Shown one piece after another: positions 22,146-28,209 of a stretch of DNA of 28,209 bases. Origin of the DNA: a virus; the IMG/VR virus record IMGVR_UViG_3300020467_000029, positions 1 through 28,209 of that record. The stretch is one strand, 5' to 3'. The first letter of the stretch is position 1. Each line of letters starts with the position of its first letter. The position numbers and the translations under genes are program-made. The notes under the pieces are model-generated. The model saw only the letters and a program-made list of their open reading frames with translations, did no database searches and was not told the origin of the DNA.

Positions 22146-22775
22146 TCAATCCGTTGATTCCCCTTCGATCTTTGCATAAATACCTGATCCAAGTCTTATT
22201 CTATGAAATCTGCTAAGAGCAACTTGCTGTGTTGTAACTTGCTGTGCATCTCTGGCTTTGGCTCTACGAAACTGCAAATCTGCCATTTCTCTGTAAGATT
22301 TAGCAATATCTGCTTTTCGTGTAACTGATAAAGCCAAAACTGAAGCAAGGCGATATATGACCCATAAGGTAAAAGCTGGTGTCCAATATTGAGTATCAAC
22401 TCTGTAGATATAGTTTAAAACTACTGTGTCGTTTTCACTAGCATTTATGTATATGTATTTTTCATAAATATCGTATGTCTGAACTTGATCGCCAATAGTT
22501 ACAGTCTGCACTTGAATAACGGCAGGCTCTGTGGGTAGGGCATAAGCAGCGTCCCAACGATCTACTGGTACATCAGCTAATCTTGATAAGATAATCTGAC
22601 CAGTTGCGAAGTTCCAGTTATTCTGTGCAAGGCAATCTTCGACAATATCTTCATAGCTTGTATTCATAACCAATGCTTCATCTGTTGCATCGGTAAATGA
22701 TGACAAAGGCTCCATGCCCACTAAGACCATTGCTCTTTGTGCTACTTCAATATCGGTCTTTGCTGTATTTGGCAT
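22146..22775 (-). CDS. Tail tubular protein A (gatekeeper)
   Basis: The 209-aa protein fits the T7 gp11-like adaptor. It has an N-terminal helical bundle with IEVAQRAMVLVGMEPLSSF and the conserved YEDIVEDCLAQNNWNFAT segment, then a beta region (YALPTEPAVIQVQTV) and C-terminal helices (VIYRLASVLALSVT, EMADLQFRRAKARDAQ). It joins the portal to the nozzle. Its ATG overlaps the stop of the 57-aa gene by one base, so translation is coupled. Confidence 0.9.
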   Translation of the reverse strand: MPNTAKTDIEVAQRAMVLVGMEPLSSFTDATDEALVMNTSYEDIVEDCLAQNNWNFATGQIILSRLADVPVDRWDAAYALPTEPAVIQVQTVTIGDQVQTYDIYEKYIYINASENDTVVLNYIYRVDTQYWTPAFTLWVIYRLASVLALSVTRKADIAKSYREMADLQFRRAKARDAQQVTTQQVALSRFHRIRLGSGIYAKIEGESTD

Positions 22776-22948
22776 TAAAAAGGCACTTCCCCAGCTTTTG
22801 CCGCTGAACTATAATTAGTTAAAATTTGTTTCTTTAATGCTGGAGATAATTTTCTATAATCTTTTACAGATAAGCCTTGCACTTTTAAAAAACTTACAAG
22901 ACCTCTCCTATCTGTATAATCCATGCCCATAGTTTTTATTTTATTCAT
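22775..22948 (-). CDS. 57-aa protein with a KTMG motif
   Basis: This small gene is coupled on both sides: its ATG overlaps the upstream stop by one base (TAATG) and its TAA overlaps the tail tubular A start. The product begins MNKIKTMGMDYTDRRG and continues with helices (GLVSFLKVQGLSVKDYRKL, LKKQILTNYSS) to a VPF end. The opening IKTMG and the closing NY...PF resemble the 65-aa protein at 25531. Several nearby small proteins carry the same TMG tetrapeptide. Function is unknown; a virion or assembly role is likely from location. Confidence 0.75.
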   Translation of the reverse strand: MNKIKTMGMDYTDRRGLVSFLKVQGLSVKDYRKLSPALKKQILTNYSSAAKAGEVPF

Positions 22949-23445
22949 TACTTAATCTTTTTATATTCGCCAGTTGTTTTAGTTAATGTTCCAGCACCAA
23001 GAGATTTAGGTCTCATTATGTAAGCAATAAGACCAGCAGGTGTTAATAGTCTTGGAGATTTAAATACCTTTTTAATAGTTGATCCCATTGTTTTCTTTTG
23101 TTTAACATTAGGAATACCTCTATCTTTTAATGTACTTTTTGGCTTTGACTTTTTACCTTTCCATTCGGTCTGCATACCTCCTAACATTCCAGCATGAAAA
23201 GCTGCACCTCTTTCTGCAAAACCTTGACTCATTTCATCAACTTGTTGTAGTCGTTGCTCAACAGTCATGTCTTTGGTAACATCTCTTTTATTTCTCCAAA
23301 AGCCTTTATTTGGATTTGCCATGTTAACTTGTTCATTTAAAGGATTTTTTAATCCAAATTGTGTAGCTACTTTTCTACGTGAGGAACCAGGTTTATATTG
23401 TGGTGCTAAATTTTTTCGTCTTAAATCATATGTTTTTTCGTCCAT
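22948..23445 (-). CDS. Basic morphogenesis-region protein (165 aa)
   Basis: A very basic, poorly structured-looking protein (many K/R/P/N) with no membrane helix. Its C-terminal ~55 residues hold KKTMGSTIKKVFKSPRLL followed by TPAGLIAYIMRPKSLGAGTL, a segment clearly paralogous to the end of the neighbouring 172-aa protein. Proteins of this type between capsid and tail genes are candidates for DNA-contacting or ejected virion components (compare the small ejected proteins of T7). That is inference from charge and position. It ends one base into the next start. Confidence 0.75.
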   Translation of the reverse strand: MDEKTYDLRRKNLAPQYKPGSSRRKVATQFGLKNPLNEQVNMANPNKGFWRNKRDVTKDMTVEQRLQQVDEMSQGFAERGAAFHAGMLGGMQTEWKGKKSKPKSTLKDRGIPNVKQKKTMGSTIKKVFKSPRLLTPAGLIAYIMRPKSLGAGTLTKTTGEYKKIK

Positions 23446-23447
23446 AT

Positions 23448-23966
23448 CTACCTCGGAAAATTAGGATTACGATTAATATTTTTCTTTAAAGTAGCATCGC
23501 CAACTTTCTTAGGTTGCATTAAAAAGCCAACAATTCCAGGAACAGATATGTTTTTAATACCAGTCATAACTTTGCCCATTGTCTTTGCAACTTTTAATTT
23601 TTTTGTCATAATGTCTTTTTGAAAAGCTGGTTCTAATCTTTGATTCCTTTTACCAAAATTAGCTATATCTTTATTGACTTTGTTAAGTCTATTTGCAGTT
23701 TCAGAGTAATTTTTACCTGTGTTTAAACTAATTTTAGGATTAGGTTTATTAGGGTTGTTATAAACTGGTTTTCCAGTTTGATATGATTTATTAAATTGAT
23801 CTATCCTTTTGGGATAAGTTCTCTCAAAACTATATTTATAACCTCTATCTACATAGCTTCTTGAATGTATGTCAGCTTTAATTTTTTTAGATTGCAATTC
23901 TAAATTGTATTTTTTAGCAACTTTATTTCTTAAATTTGGCTTGTTGGACAATCCTTGTTGACTCAT
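23448..23966 (-). CDS. Basic morphogenesis-region protein (172 aa), paralogue of the neighbour
   Basis: A strongly basic protein rich in K, N, R and Y. It ends with KVAKTMGKVMTGIKN followed by SVPGIVGFLMQPKKVGDATL, matching the pattern TMG...P(a)GI...(L/I)M.PK..G..TL of the 165-aa neighbour. A strong AGGAGG precedes the ATG. The shared C-terminus may be a docking signal for packaging into the head or for scaffolding contacts, while the variable basic part could bind DNA. I recognise no database family. Confidence 0.75.
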   Translation of the reverse strand: MSQQGLSNKPNLRNKVAKKYNLELQSKKIKADIHSRSYVDRGYKYSFERTYPKRIDQFNKSYQTGKPVYNNPNKPNPKISLNTGKNYSETANRLNKVNKDIANFGKRNQRLEPAFQKDIMTKKLKVAKTMGKVMTGIKNISVPGIVGFLMQPKKVGDATLKKNINRNPNFPR

Positions 23967-23975
23967 ATAAACCTC

Positions 23976-24140
23976 CTATGTGTTAGGTGCGTTATATATG
24001 TTTAAGGGATCATTGGGATTGTAAGTCCTATCCTTTCCCATAGTTTCATTCTTACGATCTAACATTGCCTGATATTTTTTATGAGCCTTTATTCCTTCAG
24101 GTGTATATGGGAATTTCTTACCATCACTTGCTGTTGGCAT
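23976..24140 (-). CDS. 54-aa conserved-looking small protein
   Basis: The product starts MPTASDGKKFPYTPEGIKAH and continues KKYQAMLDRKNETMGKDRTY. The opening D.KKFPYTPEGI looks like a widespread small protein of marine podoviruses, although I cannot check this. It overlaps the upstream 46-aa gene by 17 nt in another frame, and TMG appears again. The stop is followed by the AGGAGG of the next gene. It probably belongs to the virion assembly set. Confidence 0.7.
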   Translation of the reverse strand: MPTASDGKKFPYTPEGIKAHKKYQAMLDRKNETMGKDRTYNPNDPLNIYNAPNT

Positions 24141-24264
24141 TGACCTTATCTCCTAGTTTTGCTTTGTCTCCAAATTTCACAGTATAGACTGCTCCACTTG
24201 CTGTTCTAACTGAGGAAGTAGCCTCTACGGCTACCTCCTTCTTTTTGATTGGTTTTTTAGCCAT
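24124..24264 (-). CDS. 46-aa basic small protein
   Basis: The ATG overlaps the preceding stop by one base (TAATG), so translation is coupled. The product has a Lys-rich start (MAKKPIKKKEV) and a short beta-like stretch (SGAVYTVKFGDKAKLGDKV), a pattern seen in very small capsid-associated proteins. It overlaps the next gene by 17 nt. Function is unknown. Confidence 0.6.
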   Translation of the reverse strand: MAKKPIKKKEVAVEATSSVRTASGAVYTVKFGDKAKLGDKVNANSK

Positions 24265-24524
24265 TATCTACTATCCGTAGTCATGCTGACTATATCTCCA
24301 GTATCAACAACAGAGCCGTTATTACTGAGGACAGTACACATACCAAAACCATTAGATGCGTAGATAAAAATAACATCGCCAACATTCATTTCGTTGACCA
24401 TGCTATTAAAATACCCTTCAGCATCAATAGTGTTAAGTGCATCGCCACTACTTTTATAGTGCCAAATATGGAACCCATTACCTGAATAGGAAACCAAACT
24501 TAAATCTGACTGAACAAACGCCAT
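24264..24524 (-). CDS. Small virion protein candidate after the capsid gene (86 aa)
   Basis: A compact beta-rich domain: MAFVQSDLSLVSYSGNGFHI, WHYKS, GYFNSMVNEMNVGDVIFIY, then ASNGFGMCTVLSNN and a Ser/Thr tail. The gene directly follows the major capsid gene (9 bp apart) with a good GGAGG. A gene in this place encodes a decoration, cement or head-fibre protein in many phages, so that role is inferred. The fold looks like a small SH3/OB-like barrel. I am unsure of the family. Confidence 0.7.
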   Translation of the reverse strand: MAFVQSDLSLVSYSGNGFHIWHYKSSGDALNTIDAEGYFNSMVNEMNVGDVIFIYASNGFGMCTVLSNNGSVVDTGDIVSMTTDSR

Positions 24525-24533
24525 GTTTACCTC

Positions 24534-25373
24534 CTAATTCTTAAGTTCTAATTCAAATACACCTTCAGCATCAATTAAGACTGAGTTCTGTTGCATTTTG
24601 TTTAATACAAAATAACTGTCCTTATCGTTGTGATATTGCATATTTGAGGTTATATCTGACCCTATTGCATGGGCAATAGCATCTGAATGGTAAGCAAAAC
24701 ACTCTTTATGAGTAGTTCCTGCCGCTCCTGATCCGTTCATTCCAGATAGACCTGAATGTGGAAACCACATAAAGCCTAACCATCTCTTGGCAGTCATGCC
24801 AGTAGGGAAAGGAAGATCATTTTCGCCAACATATTCAGCTCTTGAGAATTGGTCTATAGCCATTAGCTGTGACCATTGTTCCCAACCGACAACACAGTAT
24901 CTTCTGCCATCGTCTGGAACTTCGTTGTTACCGAACTTTTCCATTAACTCTAAACACCAAGTTAATGTAATGCCGTTAGAAGTTTCATCATGCGCTGATG
25001 TTGTTGTTGTCAACTGATTGATAATTAACTCATCAGTTTTACGTCCAAGTGCATACGCACCTGACTGTTGAGCTACCATCATTTCATCATGGTTAATTCT
25101 TAACTGATCTAGGTCATCAACCCATTCACCAGCGAAGTAATCTTCCAATGTGACATTGACGTTAGTGTGTGCAAGATTCATAGGTGCTATCGAACCCTGT
25201 CTTGCCTTAGTCGTAGCAAATCCTTTACCGATTTTTTGAAATGTAGTTTTGTTTTTAACTCCATTTCTTGTTCGAACTGTGTTTCTAAGCTTAGAACCCA
25301 TTCTCTGGTAAGCCATGTGAACCCCAGACTCGAACTCCTCAATAAAGGAGGTGCTTATGGTTGGTAAAGCCAT
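24534..25373 (-). CDS. Major capsid protein
   Basis: The 279-aa protein stands after scaffold and before the tail genes, the usual capsid slot. It opens with TSFIEEFESGVHMAYQRMGS and holds conserved-looking capsid blocks: LEDYFAGEWVDDLDQLRIN, the helix AYALGRKTDELIINQL, RRYCVVGWEQWSQL, the loop GMTAKRWLGFMWFPHSGL, and a C-terminal FVLNKMQQNSVLIDAEGVFE. HK97-fold capsid proteins of small podoviruses look like this. No N-terminal delta domain is evident, which fits the presence of a separate scaffold. ACGGAGG is ahead of the ATG. Confidence 0.88.
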   Translation of the reverse strand: MALPTISTSFIEEFESGVHMAYQRMGSKLRNTVRTRNGVKNKTTFQKIGKGFATTKARQGSIAPMNLAHTNVNVTLEDYFAGEWVDDLDQLRINHDEMMVAQQSGAYALGRKTDELIINQLTTTTSAHDETSNGITLTWCLELMEKFGNNEVPDDGRRYCVVGWEQWSQLMAIDQFSRAEYVGENDLPFPTGMTAKRWLGFMWFPHSGLSGMNGSGAAGTTHKECFAYHSDAIAHAIGSDITSNMQYHNDKDSYFVLNKMQQNSVLIDAEGVFELELKN

Positions 25374-25514
25374 TTAAGCCTCCGTTAGAAAGTTAAAATT
25401 TACTACTATTCTGGTTGTTCGCTTACCTACTATGTTGAAGTTGTTCCAAATTTGGGCTTCTAAGTAAGATGGACGAGCCTTCTAGCAATTCTAATCTTTC
25501 AGAAAACGAAAACT

Positions 25515-25533
25515 TTGTTAATTCACATTACTA
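25515..25533 (-). promoter_or_regulatory. Late promoter candidate ahead of the capsid gene (motif copy A)
   Basis: On the - strand, TAGTAATGTGAATTAACAA lies in the 157-bp gap before the major capsid gene, starting at the stop codon of the 65-aa gene. It recurs at 13541-13559 with one mismatch. T7-like phages often place a promoter before the capsid gene. The gap (25374-25530) otherwise holds only the capsid ribosome-binding site. Confidence 0.4.
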
Positions 25534-25728
25534 AAAGGGTAATTGGCTTTTTAAATAATTTTTATAATTTTCAATTACTAAATGTTTTCTTTTGGGGTCT
25601 TTTAAAAAGTTATCAAATTCATTTGGCGTAAGAATATTTTCTTCTTTTGTCATATAATCTCTAAAGCCACTATCTGAATAAGCAGTTTTCTTAAAACCCA
25701 TAGTTTTAGGTTTCTTTATTGTCCTCAT
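25531..25728 (-). CDS. 65-aa basic protein with a KTMG motif
   Basis: It overlaps the scaffold stop by 4 nt (ATGA). The product starts MRTIKKPKTMGFKKTAY and has helical segments (TPNEFDNFLKDPKRK, HLVIENYKNYLKSQ) and ends in LPF. Its layout (M..IK..KTMG at the start; NY...PF at the end) resembles the 57-aa protein beside tail tubular A, suggesting duplication. Location between scaffold and capsid points to a head assembly role, but no family is recognised. Confidence 0.72.
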   Translation of the reverse strand: MRTIKKPKTMGFKKTAYSDSGFRDYMTKEENILTPNEFDNFLKDPKRKHLVIENYKNYLKSQLPF

Positions 25729-26513
25729 GCACGTTTCCTAGCAAGTTGAGTTGCCATTGCTCTGACTTTAGCAACATAGGCTGGGTCTCCACCATTTTTC
25801 CAATATTTAGGATCAGCTTGTGCAGACTGTAAATCCTCTTTTGTAACAGTTTCCTGAAACTCTGTAGGAGAAGTCATGTTAAACTTTGGCTGTCCATTTA
25901 ACTGCATGATTTCTTCAAAGGCTTGTACCATTCCAGCAGTAGCTGGTATCGATGCAAACACCTTATAAGCATCTTCAGATAAAGATGAACTTGCCCAAGT
26001 ATCAACACGTTCTAAACGTCTGTCTGCGTGTTCACCCAATATTTGGCTTTCTTCATTCCAGTCAGGACCTGACATAGCTTGCATATTTGTATATTCGGTT
26101 ACAAACTCTCCAAACTCATCATTAGTTAAAGCCATACTATGAGCTTTATCCCTAAACCAACTAAGCATAGGATCATCTTGATTGATCTCAATAGGATTAC
26201 CTTCTTCATCAGATAATTCTAAAGTATAATCCCCTGGACTTACTGGAACCTCTTTGGCAGCTTCTTCATTAAGTTCGCCCACAAGTTCTTGCTTGATTTC
26301 ATCACGCCTTGTATGAAATTTGTTTTCCAAATTCTTATAAGACGTAGCCAGTTGCTCGGGTGTTTCAAATTTACTTGGGAGCCAGTCAGGTCTTTCGACT
26401 TCATTTTGCTCCCCTGAGTCTTGGGAGATTGTGCTTTCGACATTGACCTCTTTGACTTCTTCTTGTTGATTGGTGCTTTCATTGCTTTCTGTAGTTGTTT
26501 GTTCATCAGACAT
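25725..26513 (-). CDS. Capsid scaffolding protein
   Basis: The 262-aa protein is strongly acidic at the N-terminus (Glu/Gln/Ser/Thr-rich, low complexity), has helical centre segments, then a mixed C-terminus with a basic end (YVAKVRAMATQLARKRA). An acidic disordered start plus helical body and basic C-terminal tail is the standard build of scaffolding proteins, whose basic tail binds the inside of the capsid shell. The order portal, scaffold, capsid agrees. DWLPSKFETPEQLATSYKNL resembles the conserved W.P.kF.t.e.l..aY..Le segment of such proteins. Confidence 0.88.
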   Translation of the reverse strand: MSDEQTTTESNESTNQQEEVKEVNVESTISQDSGEQNEVERPDWLPSKFETPEQLATSYKNLENKFHTRRDEIKQELVGELNEEAAKEVPVSPGDYTLELSDEEGNPIEINQDDPMLSWFRDKAHSMALTNDEFGEFVTEYTNMQAMSGPDWNEESQILGEHADRRLERVDTWASSSLSEDAYKVFASIPATAGMVQAFEEIMQLNGQPKFNMTSPTEFQETVTKEDLQSAQADPKYWKNGGDPAYVAKVRAMATQLARKRA

Positions 26514-26522
26514 ATTAACTCC

Positions 26523-26783
26523 TTATTGTCCTTGTTTACGTCCCATTTCAGTTCTATGTTTCATTAGGGCTACGACCCATCTCTGACCTTCAAAGTGAGC
26601 AAGACTTTCAATTCCCAATCCCGCACCGTGAATGTTATTTGTTGTAATGTTTTCCAAATACTGAAGGAAAGATTTGCCAATGCCCGAACCAAAAAGAGCA
26701 TGGGCTTTACTATTAAGATCAGCTTCAACTTCAGTAGTGTACGACCTACCATCGACTGAGGCATTTATTTTCTCCTTTGTCAT
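26523..26783 (-). CDS. Bbp19-like small head protein
   Basis: The 86-aa product has the pattern FGSGIGKSFLQYLENIT (residues 31-47) and later LAHFEGQRWVVALMKHR (61-77). This resembles Bbp19-type phage proteins, which show F.t..G...L..L and a closing eG.R.vv..i segment. They are encoded between portal and scaffold in many podoviruses and are thought to be virion-associated. The portal stop overlaps its start by 4 nt (ATGA). The identification is by eye and moderate. Confidence 0.6.
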   Translation of the reverse strand: MTKEKINASVDGRSYTTEVEADLNSKAHALFGSGIGKSFLQYLENITTNNIHGAGLGIESLAHFEGQRWVVALMKHRTEMGRKQGQ

Positions 26784-28209
26784 TGTCCTAGAGTTCCTTG
26801 TTGTTGCTGTTGCATTAACTGCATAGCCATATCAATGTTCCCTTGTACTTCTTGCCGTGAAGCAAGTAGTTCTTCTTTAACACCAAACTTTGATGCCAAA
26901 TACTTAATAACCTTTTCTTGATTATATAAAGCTGGAGTAATCTCTGGTCCGAATGTACCAGCTACTGTTTGCTGAAATCTTACAAAGTCTGCTACGTCTT
27001 GTTGATCTTGCGCCCTTAATAACGGAGATACTGGAACAATCCTTATTTCTCTGCCGTCAACTTTTGGTATATCAAGTAAACCTTGTTCTTTATAAATAGA
27101 TACAATTCTTTCAACCAATGGGTGCAAAAATTCTTTCTGCATACGACCTGCAACTGCTCCCATATCTCTTGCCACGTCAGCAAGCCTTTCTGAAACTTCT
27201 GTTGCTGATAATGGTGTTTTTGCATTTGGTCTTGAATCAAGTTCATCAATAAAAAGAGCCTTCCTGACATTTCTTCTCATATCTTCCAAGATTAATTGCC
27301 CAACATCAAATCTTGCTGGACTTTGTAATGATTCTAAACTAGAGCCAGGGGAACGTGGTATAAATGTTCCTGGCTGAATAGTTATGTTGTCAGGATTAAA
27401 TACTCCGTCATCATCATAGACATAAGCACCACCTATAGCCATTTCTGCATTTTCAAGTATTAACTGTACTGTAAGATTCAAAGTTTTAATTGCTGGCATG
27501 GCTTGTAGTATCGGACCTCTACCCCAAACCTCCATACCTGATTTAGACCATCTAGTAGTTAACCATGGCAAACTACCACGACCTACAAGTTTCTTTTTAA
27601 ATAAAACGTGTTTGTCAGTTTCTGAAATTAAATAATAAGTAAATTCATCTTTAAACTGATCGTCACTATCATACATAGTTGCTTCAACTAATTTAGTCTT
27701 ACGTCTAGGATCACGTTTTTGAGCATTAACCATTTCAGGAGAATACTTTGCTTGAGGATAACGAAGTTTAATATCTGTAATATCACATTCGTTATTCCAT
27801 CTAAACCAGTCAGTTACCATATCCATAGCACCTGATAATAAAGCTATGTTAGTAGGTGGTACGGCAGTAAAATGGAGATCGCCAACAAATCGACCAGACT
27901 CAACAAGCATATTCATAGTGCCTATGCCCAAGTCTTGTAAGCCTTCATGGAACTCTGAGTTAAAATTACTGTTACGCAATCCCTCATGTAACAACTCTGT
28001 TATATCATCAAGCTCTTTTAAAAGCTGATTTGAGATCATGTCGGAGGGGTATTCAGGACCTGGAGCCAGTTTAAATGCTCGACCATTTGGAGGAAAAAAG
28101 CCAAGCTGAAGCCTTGAGGCAAATCTAGGTAGCCCAGTTACTGCCGTTTCGTCATATATATTTTCTGTACGTCTTTGACCAGCAAATTCTCCAAAAAAGC
28201 TTTCTCTAT
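26780..28209 (-). CDS. Portal (head-tail connector) protein, 5' end beyond the window
   Basis: The frame stays open past the internal ATG at 28039 to the right edge, with protein-like sequence (FFGEFAGQRRTENIYDETAV, then RFASRLQLGFFPPNGRAF), so the gene is partial with about 475 residues visible. Portal features include VAPPTNIALLSGAMDMVTDW-like wing segments, SKSGMEVWGRGPILQAMPAI, then LNLTVQLILENAEMAIGGAY, and the late PLSATEVSERLADVARDMG and QKEFLHPLVERIVSIY helices, all typical of the T7 gp8-like head-tail connector family. It forms the 12-mer through which DNA is packaged and ejected. The Gln-rich end (MQQQQQGTLGQ) is common in the family. Confidence 0.9.
   Translation of the reverse strand, partial: RESFFGEFAGQRRTENIYDETAVTGLPRFASRLQLGFFPPNGRAFKLAPGPEYPSDMISNQLLKELDDITELLHEGLRNSNFNSEFHEGLQDLGIGTMNMLVESGRFVGDLHFTAVPPTNIALLSGAMDMVTDWFRWNNECDITDIKLRYPQAKYSPEMVNAQKRDPRRKTKLVEATMYDSDDQFKDEFTYYLISETDKHVLFKKKLVGRGSLPWLTTRWSKSGMEVWGRGPILQAMPAIKTLNLTVQLILENAEMAIGGAYVYDDDGVFNPDNITIQPGTFIPRSPGSSLESLQSPARFDVGQLILEDMRRNVRKALFIDELDSRPNAKTPLSATEVSERLADVARDMGAVAGRMQKEFLHPLVERIVSIYKEQGLLDIPKVDGREIRIVPVSPLLRAQDQQDVADFVRFQQTVAGTFGPEITPALYNQEKVIKYLASKFGVKEELLASRQEVQGNIDMAMQLMQQQQQGTLGQ

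Noticed and set aside
25374-25530. Intrinsic terminator between scaffold and capsid genes
   Set aside because: GAAGGC/GAAGCC-like segments are direct rather than inverted and no T-tract follows, so no stable hairpin forms.
1-28209. CRISPR array, insertion sequence or transposase
   Set aside because: No regularly spaced repeats with unique spacers and no transposase-like frame or terminal inverted repeat pair was seen on either strand.

Overview
The window is most likely part of an AT-rich, temperate, T7-like (podovirus-type) phage genome from a marine alphaproteobacterium. The closest fit I can think of is the integrase-carrying SAR11/Pelagibacter phages. This rests on gene order, protein recognition and base composition by eye; no database search was possible. 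Phage genes lie on both sides of a tRNA-derived attachment sequence that also carries flanking integrase arm-site candidates. I therefore read it as an uninserted attP, so the DNA is free or circular phage genome rather than a prophage end.

Left part (1-6.35 kb), mostly + strand. It starts with the tail of an unknown CDS. A 343-bp non-coding stretch follows, with two copies of a conserved hairpin element, a 16-bp stem-loop and a strong intrinsic terminator just before a small CDS. Next comes the control region: a leftward pair (XRE-type HTH protein and a RuvC-like resolvase) diverges from a rightward pair (winged-helix protein and a CI/LexA-like repressor). Palindromic operator candidates sit between the -35 and -10 of both divergent promoters, and further copies lie before the next operon and near attP. 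That next operon encodes an unknown 88-aa protein, a YqaJ exonuclease, a Sak/DUF1071-type annealing protein, a probable excisionase and a tyrosine integrase. Two small unknown genes follow.

Middle (6.34-6.76 kb). This is the attP region: paired 11-bp direct repeats on each side of a core matching the 3' half of a tRNA gene, an operator-like palindrome, and two terminators that can stop the leftward late transcript.

Right part (6.94-28.2 kb), all - strand. This is a compact virion and lysis operon with 1-4-nt stop/start overlaps. In transcription order it holds: portal (cut by the right edge), Bbp19-like protein, scaffold, small gene, major capsid, 86-aa protein, five small genes, tail tubular A and B, three internal virion proteins, T7-type tail fibre, a block of short adhesin-like tail proteins with a tail assembly chaperone, membrane proteins, a 3-TM holin and a GH108 endolysin. 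Terminase, DNA polymerase and any phage RNA polymerase are not in the window.

The most unusual signals are the tandem hairpin/terminator leader at 105-427, the shared operator palindrome, a [K/E]TMG tetrapeptide recurring in five small morphogenesis-region proteins, and an almost identical 19-bp motif ahead of the capsid and tail-fibre genes.
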